DNA of 37,109 nt from an uncultured Oscillospiraceae bacterium (GCA_934589705.1 CAKTOH010000013.1:1-37109); one strand, 5' to 3'. Counted from the first letter of the stretch, positions 22,139-31,210 are shown. The notes: generated by a model from the letters alone, not told the origin. Translations and numbers: made by a program.

Positions 22139-22167
22139 TTGACAAAAAAAGAATTTTGAACTAACAT
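22139..22167 (+). promoter_or_regulatory. Promoter of the BMP transporter operon
   Basis: TTGACA (22139-22144), 17-base spacer, TAACAT (22162-22167). The 105-base leader has a TCCGG/CCGGA hairpin and a GTTG-CCCCC-type hairpin near 22222-22240; no known riboswitch is recognised. Confidence 0.75.
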
Positions 22168-22279
22168 GCTTCTTGTAGCCGCTTTTCCGGGATTCCGGAG
22201 GCCGCTGCGGATAGAAGTGGTTGTCCCCCAGGGGGCAACGAATGAAAATACACATCTATTTTAGGAGGAAACAAGAAAC

Positions 22280-23542
22280 ATGAAAAAGATTCTTTCTCTG
22301 GCTCTGGTTCTGGTTCTGATGCTGGGTCTGGTGGCCTGCGGCGGTAAGACCGAGGCTCCCGTCGCTACCAACGCTCCCGCTGCCGGCACCGAGGCCGCCG
22401 CAGGCACGGAAGCTCCCGCCGCCGTCGCCGACGTGAAGCTGGGCTTCATCTTCCTGCACGATGAGAACTCCACCTACGACCTGAACTTCATGAACGGCGC
22501 CAAGGAGGCCATTGCCGCCCTGGGTCTGACCGAAGATCAGTACATGTTCCGCACCAACATCCCCGAGGGTCAGGAGTGCTATGACGCTGCCTGCGAGCTG
22601 GCCGATGCCGGCTGCAACATCATCTTCGCCGACTCCTTCGGCCATGAGGATTATGTGATCCAGGCTGCCAAGGAATTCCCCGATGTGCAGTTCTGCCACT
22701 CCACCGGTACCAAGGCTCACACCGAGGGCCTGAGCAACTACCACAACGCCTTCGCCGCCATCTACGAGGGTCGTTACCTGGCTGGCGTGGTTGCCGGCCT
22801 GAAGCTCAACGAGATGATCGCGAGCGGTGAGTTCACCGCCGACGAGGCCAAGATGGGCTATGTGGGCGCTTTCACCTACGCCGAGGTGGTTTCCGGCTAC
22901 ACCAGCTTCTACCTGGGTGCCAAGTCCGTCTGCCCCACCGTGACCATGGACGTGACCTTCACCGGTTCCTGGTACGATGAGACCGCCGAGAAGGAAGGCG
23001 CCAACAAGCTGATCGCCAACGGCTGCAAGCTGATTTCCCAGCACGCCGACTCCATGGGCGCCCCCACTGCCTGCGAGACCGCCGGTGTGCCCAACGTTTC
23101 CTACAACGGTTCCACCGTTTCCGCCTGCCCCAACACCTTCCTGGTGTCCTCCCGGATCAACTGGGCTCCCTACTATGAGTACGTTGTGAACTGCGTCAAG
23201 AACGGTGAGGCCATTGCCCCCGACTGGACCGGCACCATCGAGACCGGCTCCGTTGTGCTGACAGACATCAACGAGGCCGCCTGCGCCGAGGGTACCGCCG
23301 CCAAGCTGGAGGAGGTCAAGGCTGCCATTGAGGACGGCTCCGTGAAGGTCTTCGACACCACCACCTTCACCGTGGACGGCAAGGCCGTGGATTCCTACAT
23401 GGCTGACGTGGACACCGATCCTGACTACACCCCCGACACCGAGGTTGTGGAGAACGGTGCTTTCCAGGAGTCCGTCAAGCGTTCCGCTCCTTACTTCGAT
23501 CTGAAGATCGACGGCATCAACCTGCTGGATACCGCATTCTAA
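22280..23542 (+). CDS. BMP-family nucleoside-binding lipoprotein
   Basis: A 420-residue substrate-binding lipoprotein of the BMP/Med (PnrA) family that captures purine or other nucleosides for an ABC importer. Signal peptide residues 1-19 with lipobox LVAC (Cys20) are followed by an alanine-, threonine- and proline-rich tether (25-50). The periplasmic-binding domain starts VKLGFIFLHDENSTYDLNF. Conserved landmarks are ADSFGHED, GRYLAGVVAG, MGYVGAF and FTGSWYDETAEKEGA. TTAGGAGGAAAC precedes ATG. Codon use is highly biased, so it is abundant. It is followed by two strong hairpins and then the ATPase and permeases of the same system. Confidence 0.93.
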   Translation: MKKILSLALVLVLMLGLVACGGKTEAPVATNAPAAGTEAAAGTEAPAAVADVKLGFIFLHDENSTYDLNFMNGAKEAIAALGLTEDQYMFRTNIPEGQECYDAACELADAGCNIIFADSFGHEDYVIQAAKEFPDVQFCHSTGTKAHTEGLSNYHNAFAAIYEGRYLAGVVAGLKLNEMIASGEFTADEAKMGYVGAFTYAEVVSGYTSFYLGAKSVCPTVTMDVTFTGSWYDETAEKEGANKLIANGCKLISQHADSMGAPTACETAGVPNVSYNGSTVSACPNTFLVSSRINWAPYYEYVVNCVKNGEAIAPDWTGTIETGSVVLTDINEAACAEGTAAKLEEVKAAIEDGSVKVFDTTTFTVDGKAVDSYMADVDTDPDYTPDTEVVENGAFQESVKRSAPYFDLKIDGINLLDTAF

Positions 23543-23552
23543 AAACCAATAT

Positions 23553-23633
23553 CCCAGAGCCCCCTTTGGGGCTCTGGGAATGCTGCAAAGGGCAGCGCAG
23601 TGACCATTCGCCGCGCTGCCCTTTGCGGCATTC
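23553..23633 (+). promoter_or_regulatory. Two strong intercistronic hairpins between BMP protein and ATPase genes
   Basis: CCCAGAGCCCC-CTTT-GGGGCTCTGGG (23552-23577), then a long imperfect stem at 23578-23632 (GAATGC, GCAAAGGGCAGCGC pairing with GCGCTGCCCTTTGC, GCATTC). No T-run. Likely 3'-end protection or partial termination. Confidence 0.7.
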
Positions 23634-23682
23634 CGCCCAAAGGCTTCCCAAGGGGAAGGGATTCAGAAAAGGAGTGAGCTTA

Positions 23683-25218
23683 TTGGAAGAGAAACAGGCT
23701 GCGGTGCAGATGCGCGACATTACCAAGCGTTTCGGCACGGTTCTTGCCAACGACCGGGTATGGCTGGACATCTATAAGGGAGAGATTCTGGCTCTGCTGG
23801 GAGAAAACGGCAGCGGCAAGACCACCCTTATGAATATGCTCTCCGGTATTTATTTTCCGGATGAGGGACAGATTTACATTGACGGCCAGGAGGTCATGAT
23901 CCGCTCTCCCAGAGATGCCTTCCGTTACGGCATCGGCATGATTCATCAGCATTTCAAGCTGGTGGATGTGCTCAGCGCGGCGGAGAACATTGTCCTGGGT
24001 CTGAAGGAGCCTGGGCGGCTGAACATTGACAAGGTGGCCCAGAAGGTCAAGGCCATCTGCGATACCTATGGCTTTGACGTGGATCCCTACCAGAAGGTCT
24101 ACAATATGTCCGTCTCCCAGAAGCAGACGGTGGAAATTGTCAAGGTGCTCTACCGGGGCGCGGACATCCTGATTCTGGACGAGCCCACCGCCGTGCTCAC
24201 CCCCCAGGAGACGGAGAAGCTCTTCGCCGTTCTGCGGAACATGCGTGACGACGGCAAAGCCATTGTCATCATCACCCACAAAATGCACGAGGTGGAGGCA
24301 CTGTCCGACCGGGTGGCCATCCTGCGGCACGGCCAGTTTGTAGGCGATATGCTCACAGCCAGGACCAACGCCCAGGAAATGACCAACATGATGGTAGGCC
24401 GTCCGGTGACGCTGAACATCGAGCGTCCCGACCCCGTTGACCCCAAGCCCCGGGTGGAGGTGAAGAACCTGACCGTCCGGGATATGGAGGGCACGCTGAA
24501 GCTGGAGGATGTGTCCTTCACCATCAACAGCGGCGAGATTTTGGGCATTGCGGGCATTTCCGGCTGCGGACAGAAGGAGCTTTTGGAGGCCATCGCGGGA
24601 TTGCAGAAGACGGAAGCCGGCAGCATCTGCTATGTGGAGGACGACGGATCCCGGGAAGAGCTCATCGGCAAGGATCCCATGCACATCGCGGACATGGGCG
24701 TGTGCCTGTCCTTCGTGCCGGAGGATCGGCTGGGCATGGGGCTGGTTGGCTCCATGGATTTGACGGACAATATGATGCTCCGCTCCTTCCGGAAGGGTCG
24801 CTCCTTCTTTACCGACCGGAAAAAGCCCCGGCAATTGGCGGAAAAGGTGGTTCAGGAGCTGGAGGTGGTCACCCCCGGCGTTTCCACCCCCGTGCGCCGA
24901 CTGTCCGGCGGCAATGTCCAGAAGGTGCTGGTAGGCCGGGAAATCGCCTCCGCACCCAGCGTGCTGCTGACGGCCTACGCCGTCCGGGGACTGGACATCA
25001 ATGCCTCCTATACCATTTACGATCTCATTAACAAGCAGAAAAAGGCCGGTGTGGCCGTTGTCTATGTGGGCGAAGACCTGGATGTGCTGCTGGAGCTGTG
25101 CGACCGGATTCTGGTGCTCTGCGGCGGCAAGGTCAGCGGCATTGTAGAAGGCCGCGGAGCCTCCAAGCCCGAAGTGGGCATGATGATGACTCGTTTGGGA
25201 GGAAAAGCCAATGCGTAA
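23683..25218 (+). CDS. BMP-type ABC transporter ATP-binding protein (double NBD)
   Basis: A 511-residue protein with two ABC ATPase halves, as in the YufO/RbsA-like class. First half: Walker A GENGSGKTT (40-48), signature MSVSQKQ, Walker B ILILDEPTAVLTPQE and the switch histidine in IITHK. The second half is degenerate: the Walker A position reads GISGCGQKE and Walker B reads VLLTAYAVRG, while the signature LSGGNVQK is intact, which is usual for this class. The start is TTG at 23683, eight bases after AAGGAG; longer readings run into the upstream hairpin. It overlaps the first permease gene by eight bases. Energises nucleoside import. Confidence 0.93.
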   Translation: MEEKQAAVQMRDITKRFGTVLANDRVWLDIYKGEILALLGENGSGKTTLMNMLSGIYFPDEGQIYIDGQEVMIRSPRDAFRYGIGMIHQHFKLVDVLSAAENIVLGLKEPGRLNIDKVAQKVKAICDTYGFDVDPYQKVYNMSVSQKQTVEIVKVLYRGADILILDEPTAVLTPQETEKLFAVLRNMRDDGKAIVIITHKMHEVEALSDRVAILRHGQFVGDMLTARTNAQEMTNMMVGRPVTLNIERPDPVDPKPRVEVKNLTVRDMEGTLKLEDVSFTINSGEILGIAGISGCGQKELLEAIAGLQKTEAGSICYVEDDGSREELIGKDPMHIADMGVCLSFVPEDRLGMGLVGSMDLTDNMMLRSFRKGRSFFTDRKKPRQLAEKVVQELEVVTPGVSTPVRRLSGGNVQKVLVGREIASAPSVLLTAYAVRGLDINASYTIYDLINKQKKAGVAVVYVGEDLDVLLELCDRILVLCGGKVSGIVEGRGASKPEVGMMMTRLGGKANA

Positions 25219-26311
25219 ACAAAATCGGGGGCCGATTCTGCATATCTCCAAGCGGTCTGCCCTTCACTGGTATCAGGCCTGGGGCATTCGGGCAGCCGCC
25301 ATTGTGCTGGCGCTGATCGTCTGCGCCGTGGTGACCACCGCCCTCACCGGCGAAAATCCCATCGGCGTGTACAAAACCATGTTCGCCGGTGCCTTCGGCA
25401 CCAAGCGGAAGGCCTGGATTCTGGGCCAGAACCTGGCGATTCTTTTGTGCGTGTCTCTGGCGGTGACCCCCGCCTTCAAGATGCGCTTCTGGAACGTAGG
25501 CGGCGAAGGCCAGATTCTGGCCGGCGGCCTTGCCACCGCGGCCTGCATGATTCTGCTGGGGGACAAGGTTCCCAACTGGCTGCTCATCGTGCTGATGGTG
25601 ATTTCCAGCATTGCCGCCGGTGCCATCTGGGGCGGCATTCCCGCCATCTGCAAGGCCAAGTGGAACACCAATGAGACTTTGTTCACCCTGATGATGAACT
25701 ATGTGGCGACCCAGCTGGTTGCCTATTTCGTCATCCTCTGGGAAGTGCCCAAGGGCGCGGGCAAAATCGGCATCATCAATCAGAACACCCAGGCCGGCTG
25801 GCTGCCTCAGATCGGCGCCTACAAGTACCTGCTGAATATTCTGATTGTTGCCGCGCTGACCCTTCTCATGTATTTCTACCTGAAGCGCTCCAAGCAGGGC
25901 TATGAGATTTCCGTGGTGGGCGAAAGTGAGCGCACCGCCCGGTATGTGGGCATCAATGTGGGCAAGGTCATCGTGCGCACCATGATGATTTCCGGTGGCC
26001 TGTGCGGCTTCGCGGGACTTTTGCTTGTGGGGGGCACCGACCACACCATCACCACCACCATTGCCGGTGGTCGGGGCTTCACCGCGGTTATGGTGGCCTG
26101 GCTGGCCAAGTTCAATCCCCTGGTGATGGTGTTCACCAGTCTGCTGCTGGTGTTCCTCAGCCGGGGTGCCAGCGAGATTACCACCATCTACGGCCTGAAC
26201 CATTCCTTCGGCGATATCCTCACCGGCATTATCCTGTTCTTTATCATCGGCAGCGAGTTCTTTATCAGCTACCGTCTGAGCTTCCTGAAGCAGACCAAGA
26301 AGGAGGGCTGA
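25211..26311 (+). CDS. BMP-type ABC transporter permease 1
   Basis: A 366-residue membrane protein of the BPD_transp_2 family, the YufP-like larger permease of nucleoside importers. About nine to ten helices are visible. Characteristic segments are FWNVGGEGQILAGGL, WGGIPAICKAKWNTNETLFTLMMNY and the coupling region AVGESERTARYVGIN (here VVGESERTARYVGIN), followed by GGLCGFAGLLLV. GGAGGAAAAGCC lies within the end of the ATPase gene and precedes ATG. Translationally coupled to the ATPase. Confidence 0.93.
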   Translation: MRKQNRGPILHISKRSALHWYQAWGIRAAAIVLALIVCAVVTTALTGENPIGVYKTMFAGAFGTKRKAWILGQNLAILLCVSLAVTPAFKMRFWNVGGEGQILAGGLATAACMILLGDKVPNWLLIVLMVISSIAAGAIWGGIPAICKAKWNTNETLFTLMMNYVATQLVAYFVILWEVPKGAGKIGIINQNTQAGWLPQIGAYKYLLNILIVAALTLLMYFYLKRSKQGYEISVVGESERTARYVGINVGKVIVRTMMISGGLCGFAGLLLVGGTDHTITTTIAGGRGFTAVMVAWLAKFNPLVMVFTSLLLVFLSRGASEITTIYGLNHSFGDILTGIILFFIIGSEFFISYRLSFLKQTKKEG

Positions 26312-26315
26312 GAAA

Positions 26316-27299
26316 ATGTTTGATTTTGTCTCTTTCTTTCCCAGAGCCGTCATGCAGGGCATTCCTCTGCTCTTCGGCGCCACCGGCGAGACCCTGACGG
26401 AAAAATCCGGCAACCTGAACCTGGGCATTCCCGGTATCATGTATGTTGGCGGCATCTGCGGCGTCATCGGCGCGTTCTTCTACGAGCAGTCCGGCAGCGT
26501 GAACGGACTGCTTGCGGTGCTGATTCCCCTGGTGTGCTGTCTGCTGGGTTCGCTGCTCATGGGACTGCTGTACTGCTTCCTCACCGTTACCCTCCGGGCG
26601 AACCAGAATGTGACCGGCCTTGCCATGACCACCTTCGGCGTGGGCTTCGGCAACTTCTTCGGCGGCTCCCTCATTAAGCTCACCGGCAGCGAGGTGCCCT
26701 CCATTGCGCTTTCCACCACCTCCGCCTATTTCAGCCGGAGCCTGCCCATTGCGGACAAGCTGGGGGTTTTCGGCAAGCTGTTCCTGAGCTACGGCTTCCT
26801 GGCCTACACCGCCATTATTCTGGCCCTGATTTCCTCCTATGTGCTGAAAAAGACCCGGGTGGGTCTTCAGCTTCGGGCGGTAGGCGAAAGCCCGGCCACC
26901 GCGGACGCGGCGGGCATTGACATCGGCCGGTATAAGTTCGTCGCCACCTGCCTGGGCAGCATGATCGCCGGCCTGGGCGGCCTGTACTACGTCATGGACT
27001 ACGCCTGCGGCGTCTGGTCCAACGATGCCTTCGGCGATCGGGGCTGGCTGGCCATTGCCCTGGTGATCTTCACCATCTGGCGGCCCAACGTGGGTATTCT
27101 CAGCTCCATTCTTTTCGGCGGTCTGTACATTCTGTACCTGTTCATTCCCACGGGCACCAACCTGGCGGTGAAGGAGCTGTACAAAATGCTTCCCTACCTT
27201 GTGACCATTCTGGTGCTGGTGCTGACCTCCATGCACAACAAGCGGGAGAACCAGCCCCCCGAAAGCCTGGGCGTGCCCTACTTCCGGGAAGAACGATAA
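26316..27299 (+). CDS. BMP-type ABC transporter permease 2
   Basis: A 327-residue BPD_transp_2 permease, the YufQ-like partner of the preceding gene. It has TGETLTEKSGNLNLGIPGIMYVGG near the N terminus (landmark residues 22-45), LRAVGESPATADAAGIDIGRYK as the cytosolic coupling loop, and GLGGLYYVMDYACGVW. About eight helices. Four bases separate it from permease 1; AAGGAGGGCTGA supplies the Shine-Dalgarno. Last gene of the importer operon; a terminator that also carries the next promoter's -35 follows. Confidence 0.93.
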   Translation: MFDFVSFFPRAVMQGIPLLFGATGETLTEKSGNLNLGIPGIMYVGGICGVIGAFFYEQSGSVNGLLAVLIPLVCCLLGSLLMGLLYCFLTVTLRANQNVTGLAMTTFGVGFGNFFGGSLIKLTGSEVPSIALSTTSAYFSRSLPIADKLGVFGKLFLSYGFLAYTAIILALISSYVLKKTRVGLQLRAVGESPATADAAGIDIGRYKFVATCLGSMIAGLGGLYYVMDYACGVWSNDAFGDRGWLAIALVIFTIWRPNVGILSSILFGGLYILYLFIPTGTNLAVKELYKMLPYLVTILVLVLTSMHNKRENQPPESLGVPYFREER

Positions 27300-27336
27300 T
27301 ACGATTTCTGATTTCATCATTTATAAAAGCCCTGTC

Positions 27337-27369
27337 TGTCAACGTCATCCTCGCCGGGTGGCGTTGACT
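27337..27369 (+). terminator. Terminator of the BMP operon
   Basis: GTCAACG and CGTTGAC arms with a CCTCGCCGGG-type loop, followed by TTTTTTT. The 3' arm contains the TTGACT -35 of the next gene. Confidence 0.7.
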
Positions 27370-27392
27370 TTTTTTATCATCCGTGATAACAT
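27364..27392 (+). promoter_or_regulatory. Promoter of the M24 peptidase gene
   Basis: TTGACT (27364-27369), 17-base spacer, TAACAT (27387-27392). The -35 is embedded in the preceding terminator. Confidence 0.75.
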
Positions 27393-27422
27393 GACGGCAG
27401 TTTGAATTGGGAGGCCATTTTT

Positions 27423-28517
27423 ATGGATCAGATAAAAGTCAATGCCATTCTTTCCGCCCTGGAAGCCCGGGAAATTCCCCAGATTATCATTTCCGACCCG
27501 GTGGTGATCTTCTACCTCACCGGCGCCAAAATTCAGCCCGGCGAACGGCTGCTGGCTCTGTACCTGAACCGGCAGGGCGGTCACAAGCTGCTGGTCAACG
27601 ACCTGTTCCGCCAGACCCGGGATCTGGGCGTGGAGATTTGCTATTATAACGATATTCAGGACGGGGTGGAAATTCTCAGCTCCTTTGCCGACCCCAATGC
27701 CCCTATCGCCATCGACAAGAACTGGCCTGCCCGGTTCCTCCTGCGGCTTCAGGAGCTGGGCTGCGGCAGCCGGTATGTGAATAGCTCCGATATTGTGGAC
27801 GGGGTGCGCCGGATGAAAACCCCGGAGGAGCGGGACAAAATGCGCCGAGCCTCCCGGGGAAACGACGCCGTCATGGCAAAGCTTGTGAAAATCCTCAGCG
27901 AGAACCACACGGAGCTGGAGCTGAAGGAGCTGCTTCTGAAGGTCTACCAGAGTGAGGGCTTCCAGGACTTCTCTTTTGAGCCCATTACCGCCTTTGCCGG
28001 GAACGCCGCCGACCCACACCACCGTCCGGACGGCAGCCGGGGACACTACGGCGACGGGGTTGTACTGGACATCGGCGGTCTGATGGACGACTACTGCTCG
28101 GATATGACCCGGACGGTCTTCCTGGGCACGGTGTCCGACCGGCAGCGGGAAATCTATGAGATCGTCCGGGAGGCCAACCGCCGGGGCATTGCCGCGGCCA
28201 AGCCGGGTGCCCGGATGTGCGACGTGGACAACGCCGCCCGGAGCTATATCACGGAAATGGGCTACGGCAAGTATTTCACCCACCGCACCGGCCACTCCAT
28301 CGGCCTGGAGGTACATGAGGCGGGAGACGTATCCGCGGTGAATGAGGCCATCATTCAGCCCGGTCAGTGCTTCTCCGTGGAGCCTGGCATCTATCTGCCC
28401 CAGGAGAATCTGGGGGTTCGGATCGAGGATCTGGTGCTCATCACCGAGGATGGCTGCGAGGTGCTGAACCACTATCCCAAGGAGCTTCAGGTCATTCCCT
28501 TCCCGGAGGACAAGTAA
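27423..28517 (+). CDS. M24-family Xaa-Pro aminopeptidase
   Basis: A 364-residue cytosolic metallopeptidase of the creatinase/prolidase class that cleaves peptide bonds next to proline. The N-terminal creatinase-like domain spans about 1-130 (SDPVVIFYLTGAKIQPGERL). The C-terminal pita-bread domain provides the five metal ligands in order: VVLDIGG (Asp), SDMTRTV (Asp), HRTGHSIGLEVHE (His), FSVEPGIY (Glu) and VRIEDLV (Glu). GGGAGGCCATTTTT precedes ATG at 27423. Monocistronic with its own promoter. Annotators may call it prolidase or PepQ; aminopeptidase specificity is not resolvable here. Confidence 0.93.
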   Translation: MDQIKVNAILSALEAREIPQIIISDPVVIFYLTGAKIQPGERLLALYLNRQGGHKLLVNDLFRQTRDLGVEICYYNDIQDGVEILSSFADPNAPIAIDKNWPARFLLRLQELGCGSRYVNSSDIVDGVRRMKTPEERDKMRRASRGNDAVMAKLVKILSENHTELELKELLLKVYQSEGFQDFSFEPITAFAGNAADPHHRPDGSRGHYGDGVVLDIGGLMDDYCSDMTRTVFLGTVSDRQREIYEIVREANRRGIAAAKPGARMCDVDNAARSYITEMGYGKYFTHRTGHSIGLEVHEAGDVSAVNEAIIQPGQCFSVEPGIYLPQENLGVRIEDLVLITEDGCEVLNHYPKELQVIPFPEDK

Positions 28518-28522
28518 CACAA

Positions 28523-28717
28523 AGGGGTTGTCTCGTTAAGTGCCCCTATGGGTCAAAATAGCCAAAATATACCATGTCATTGCGAACCAGTGACCGATGT
28601 CACTGGTGTGGCAATCCCCCTGATATTCAAATATTTTCAATCCTAAATCAGCAGCTTTTACGTTCAACCGGGGGATTCCCACACCAGTCTGCGGACTGGT
28701 TCGGAATGACACCGTAT
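28523..28717. repeat. R2 inverted-repeat element, second long copy
   Basis: Begins AGGGGTTGTCTCGTTAAG and continues as the inverse of the right end of the 21196-21424 copy. Then CATTGCGAACCAGTGACC, an AT-rich centre and the right arm CACACCAGTCTGCGGACTGG-TTCGGAATGACA. The outer right end is degraded. Non-coding; it fills most of the gap after the M24 peptidase gene. Confidence 0.85.
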
Positions 28718-28744
28718 CTTTCGGACTTTTTTGACACGCTGAGA

Positions 28745-28768
28745 CCCGCCCGGTGAGGGCGGGCCTTT
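28745..28768 (+). terminator. Hairpin terminator downstream of the M24 peptidase/R2 copy
   Basis: CCCGCCC-GGTGA-GGGCGGG followed by CCTTTCT. Lies 26 bases before the AEC transporter start. Confidence 0.6.
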
Positions 28769-28793
28769 CTGAGGAAGATATGGAGAGAAGAAA

Positions 28794-29714
28794 ATGATAT
28801 CCATGAACCTGGTATTTGGGCAAATACTCATTATCTTCGGGTATGTTGCCGTAGGCCTGGGGGCGGGAAAGCTGGGACTTGTAAACCCGGAGCAGCGCAA
28901 GTATCTGACCCAGCTGTGCGCGGATCTGATGCTGCCCTTTACCATTTTGTCCGCCGCCAGTATGCAGGTGGGGGCTGACGGCTTCCGAAGCCTCGCCATT
29001 GCCATGGCAGTGATGTTTGCCGTCATCGGCGGAACCATGGCTCTGAGCATGGCGGCCTGCCGGATGTTTCATGGGGAACGGAAGTTCAGCGTAGGCCTGA
29101 CCAGCCTGATCGCCTTTCCCAACCTGACCTTTCTGGGGCTGCCCCTGGGCATAGCCCTCTTTGGGGAGATTGCCGTGCTCTACAACAGCGCGGCGCTGAT
29201 TGCCTTCAACGTGGTCTTTTTCCTGGTGCAGGCTCCGCTGTTCACCGGGGACAAAATCAGCCTCAGGTCGGTGCTCACCGTGCCTACCGTCGCAACGTTT
29301 GCTCTTCTGGGAATGCTGATGCTTGACCTGCATTGGCCTGCCCCGGTGCAGACGGTTATGAGCAACGTAGGCTCCATGGTGACCCCCATGTCCCTGATCG
29401 TCATCGGAGTTATGCTGTCGGAAAGCGATTTTCTGTCCATTTTCCGGGAAAAGGCCGTGTATCTGGTGGTGCTCCTTCGGAATTTCCTGATTCCGATTAT
29501 CAGCCTTCTGATTCTCCGCTTCACGCCTCTGGATATGGATGTCCGGCTGTGCGTGCAGGTGTTCCTGTCCTGCCCCTGCGCCACCATGACCAGCATCTAC
29601 GCCATCCAGACGGACACCCGTCCGGAGCTGTGCGCCCGGTCGGTGCTGCTGTCTACCGTGGCCTTCGCCGTCAGCCTGCCCCTTATCATTGCCGCGGGAC
29701 AGCTGTTCCTGTAA
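28794..29714 (+). CDS. AEC-family (auxin efflux carrier-like) transporter
   Basis: A 306-residue membrane protein with about ten helices arranged as two five-helix halves. Family landmarks are the N-terminal GYVAVGLGAGKLGLVNPEQRKYL with LPFTILSA, the mid-protein FPNLTFLGLPLGIALFGE (conserved N and P in a broken helix) and the C-terminal MTSIYA segment. AEC members export or import small organic acids; the substrate is unknown. GGAGAGAAGAAA precedes ATG. It may be cotranscribed with nothing else; a bidirectional-looking hairpin follows. Confidence 0.9.
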   Translation: MISMNLVFGQILIIFGYVAVGLGAGKLGLVNPEQRKYLTQLCADLMLPFTILSAASMQVGADGFRSLAIAMAVMFAVIGGTMALSMAACRMFHGERKFSVGLTSLIAFPNLTFLGLPLGIALFGEIAVLYNSAALIAFNVVFFLVQAPLFTGDKISLRSVLTVPTVATFALLGMLMLDLHWPAPVQTVMSNVGSMVTPMSLIVIGVMLSESDFLSIFREKAVYLVVLLRNFLIPIISLLILRFTPLDMDVRLCVQVFLSCPCATMTSIYAIQTDTRPELCARSVLLSTVAFAVSLPLIIAAGQLFL

Positions 29715-29720
29715 AAAAGA

Positions 29721-29742
29721 GCCTCCGGAGATTTCCGGAGGC
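29721..29742. terminator. Hairpin after the AEC transporter gene
   Basis: GCCTCCGGA-GATT-TCCGGAGGC. On the + strand it is followed by TTCC only; on the - strand it is followed by TCTTTTTTAC, so it would stop transcription coming from the right more effectively. Confidence 0.6.
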
Positions 29743-29756
29743 TTCCGAGACTTTCA

Positions 29757-29888
29757 AAAAACGAATGTGGTACAGTTTCCCGGTTCTTCTGAGAAACATC
29801 GAGAAACGCACTGGTGCGGGAGCACCCAAAGGCTCCCTTGTGTAAAGGGAGCTGGCAAAAATCTTCGATTTTTGACTGAGGGATTGTA
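29757..29888 (-). repeat. R1 interspersed repeat, copy C
   Basis: Inverted copy of 1-127 with only scattered differences (AGAAACGCACTGG against TAAACCCACTGG on that strand). Includes the AAAAATC/GATTTTT stem and the GCTCCC stem. Non-coding. Confidence 0.9.
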
Positions 29889-29908
29889 ATTGCATCGGAA
29901 GAACCGTA

Positions 29909-30005
29909 CAATCCCCCCGTCACGGCTGCGCCGTGCCACCCCCCTTTACACAAGGTGGGCTTTGCGCTTCGCCGGGAAGTGTTCCGACACTTAGAGGGGA
30001 TTCCC
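29909..30005 (+). repeat. R1-family repeat, copy E (divergent)
   Basis: CAATCCCCCCGTC, a stem-loop with arms ACGGC/GCCGT, then CCCCCCTTTACACAAGGTGGG and GCTTTGCGCTTCGCCGG. Same layout as the other copies. Together with copy C it fills the 378-base gap between the AEC and AzlD genes, in which no gene is seen. Confidence 0.65.
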
Positions 30006-30054
30006 ATACGACTTAACCACGGGTTCGCAGCGGCGGATTTTTTAACACGCTGAG

Positions 30055-30080
30055 AAGCCTCCGGAAGTTTCCGGAGGCTT
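30055..30080. terminator. Terminator of azlCD
   Basis: AAGCCTCCGGAA-GT-TTCCGGAGGCTT, a 12-bp perfect stem beyond the azlD stop. On the + strand TTCG follows. Confidence 0.7.
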
Positions 30081-30092
30081 TTCGCTTGCTAA

Positions 30093-30419
30093 TCAGAACA
30101 GGTATTGCACCAGCAGCATATAGCACACCGTGCCCCCGGCGATGGACAGGAGAATCTGCCGCTTCCACAGATGCAGCCCCACCACCAGGGCGATGGCAAG
30201 CAGCTCCGGCAGACCGTGGCTTCCGGTAAGCAGGTTTACATTTTTCAGACAGTACACCACCAGAAGACCAAACACGGCGGGAGCCAGTACCTTGCCCAGG
30301 TAGGTGATGACTTTCGGGGTGGGCTTTCCGGCGGGGAACAGCAGGAAGGGCAGGAACCGGGTGAGCACGGTGCCCAGAACCACAATGGCAATGGTGAGGA
30401 TTCTCTGGGTGAGAGTCAT
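30093..30419 (-). CDS. azlD: AzlD-type branched-chain amino acid exporter small subunit
   Basis: A 108-residue membrane protein with four helices. It has [46 protein letters not shown] as a typical AzlD core (roughly residues 13-60) and ends LLVQYLF. It forms a two-component exporter with AzlC. The start at 30419 overlaps the azlC stop as ATGA, so it is translationally coupled; GGTGCCGCC lies upstream but a strong Shine-Dalgarno is lacking. Confidence 0.92.
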   Translation of the reverse strand: MTLTQRILTIAIVVLGTVLTRFLPFLLFPAGKPTPKVITYLGKVLAPAVFGLLVVYCLKNVNLLTGSHGLPELLAIALVVGLHLWKRQILLSIAGGTVCYMLLVQYLF

Positions 30420-31126
30420 ACGGCGGCACCTTCTTTCTCCAGTGTGTTTCGCAGAAGCAGCAGTACGGCGAGAATCGCTCCCATGGCCGGAAGCATGAAG
30501 CTGTCCGGGCCAAAGAGAATCAGACTCAGGGCAGCCAGCCCCAGACCCAGCAGGGTACAGGTGTGATTTTTCTCTTTGAGCCACTGCTCCAGAAGAATGA
30601 CCACGAACATGGCGGTCATTACAAAATCCAGGCCTTCGGTGTTGAAGGAAATCAGGGAGCCGAAGAGCCCGCCCAGGGTGGCGCCGGTGACCCAATACAG
30701 CTGATCCAGTGCCGTAACCCAGAAGAAAAACCAGCCCTTGTCAATTTCCGGCGGAATTCGGGCAGAGCAGGTGACGGAGAAGGTCTCGTCACTCAGGCCG
30801 AAAATCAGGTAGGGCTTTTTCCGGCCGGTGTCCTGATATCTGTCCAGCAAAGCAATGCCGTAGAACAGGTGCCGGGCGTTGACCATCAGGGTCATGACGA
30901 AGGCCTGGATGGGATTGAAAGCCCCCAGCAGCAGGCTGGTGGTGACGAACTGCATGGAGCCGGCGTAAACCGTCAGGCTGATGAGCAGGGGATACCAGAA
31001 GGAAAAACCGGAAACCTTCATGAGAACCCCGTAGGACATGCCCAGAAACAGGTAGCCTGTCAGAATGGGAATGGTGTGGGGAAAGGCGGCCCGAAGGGCA
31101 GCCAGGGGGTTGCTTTTCTGCGCCAC
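30416..31126 (-). CDS. azlC: AzlC-type branched-chain amino acid exporter large subunit
   Basis: A 236-residue membrane protein of the AzlC/YgaZ family. The N-terminal [24 protein letters not shown], the VYAGSMQFV segment, the [10 protein letters not shown] motif and GLSDETFSV are diagnostic. The start is GTG at 31126, nine bases after GGAGG; no ATG gives a sensible length, and longer readings cross the promoter. About six to seven helices. Exports branched-chain amino acids with AzlD. Confidence 0.93.
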   Translation of the reverse strand: MAQKSNPLAALRAAFPHTIPILTGYLFLGMSYGVLMKVSGFSFWYPLLISLTVYAGSMQFVTTSLLLGAFNPIQAFVMTLMVNARHLFYGIALLDRYQDTGRKKPYLIFGLSDETFSVTCSARIPPEIDKGWFFFWVTALDQLYWVTGATLGGLFGSLISFNTEGLDFVMTAMFVVILLEQWLKEKNHTCTLLGLGLAALSLILFGPDSFMLPAMGAILAVLLLLRNTLEKEGAAV

Positions 31127-31156
31127 TGGGAAAAACCTCCAAAAATGAGATACCTC

Positions 31157-31185
31157 ATTATAGCAAGCTGCACAGAAAAAAGCAA
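31157..31185 (-). promoter_or_regulatory. Promoter of azlCD
   Basis: On the - strand, TTGCTT (31180-31185), 17-base spacer, TATAAT (31157-31162). Confidence 0.75.
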
Positions 31186-31210
31186 TATTCCATCTTAAGA
31201 AAGACTTAAT

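Noticed and set aside
22168..22260. Purine or other riboswitch in the BMP operon leader
   Set aside because: Hairpins are present, but the conserved core of the purine, preQ1 or guanidine classes was not found.
23566..23682. N-terminal extension of the ABC ATPase to 23566
   Set aside because: It would translate through the intercistronic hairpin. AAGGAG followed at eight bases by TTG (23683) gives the normal family length.
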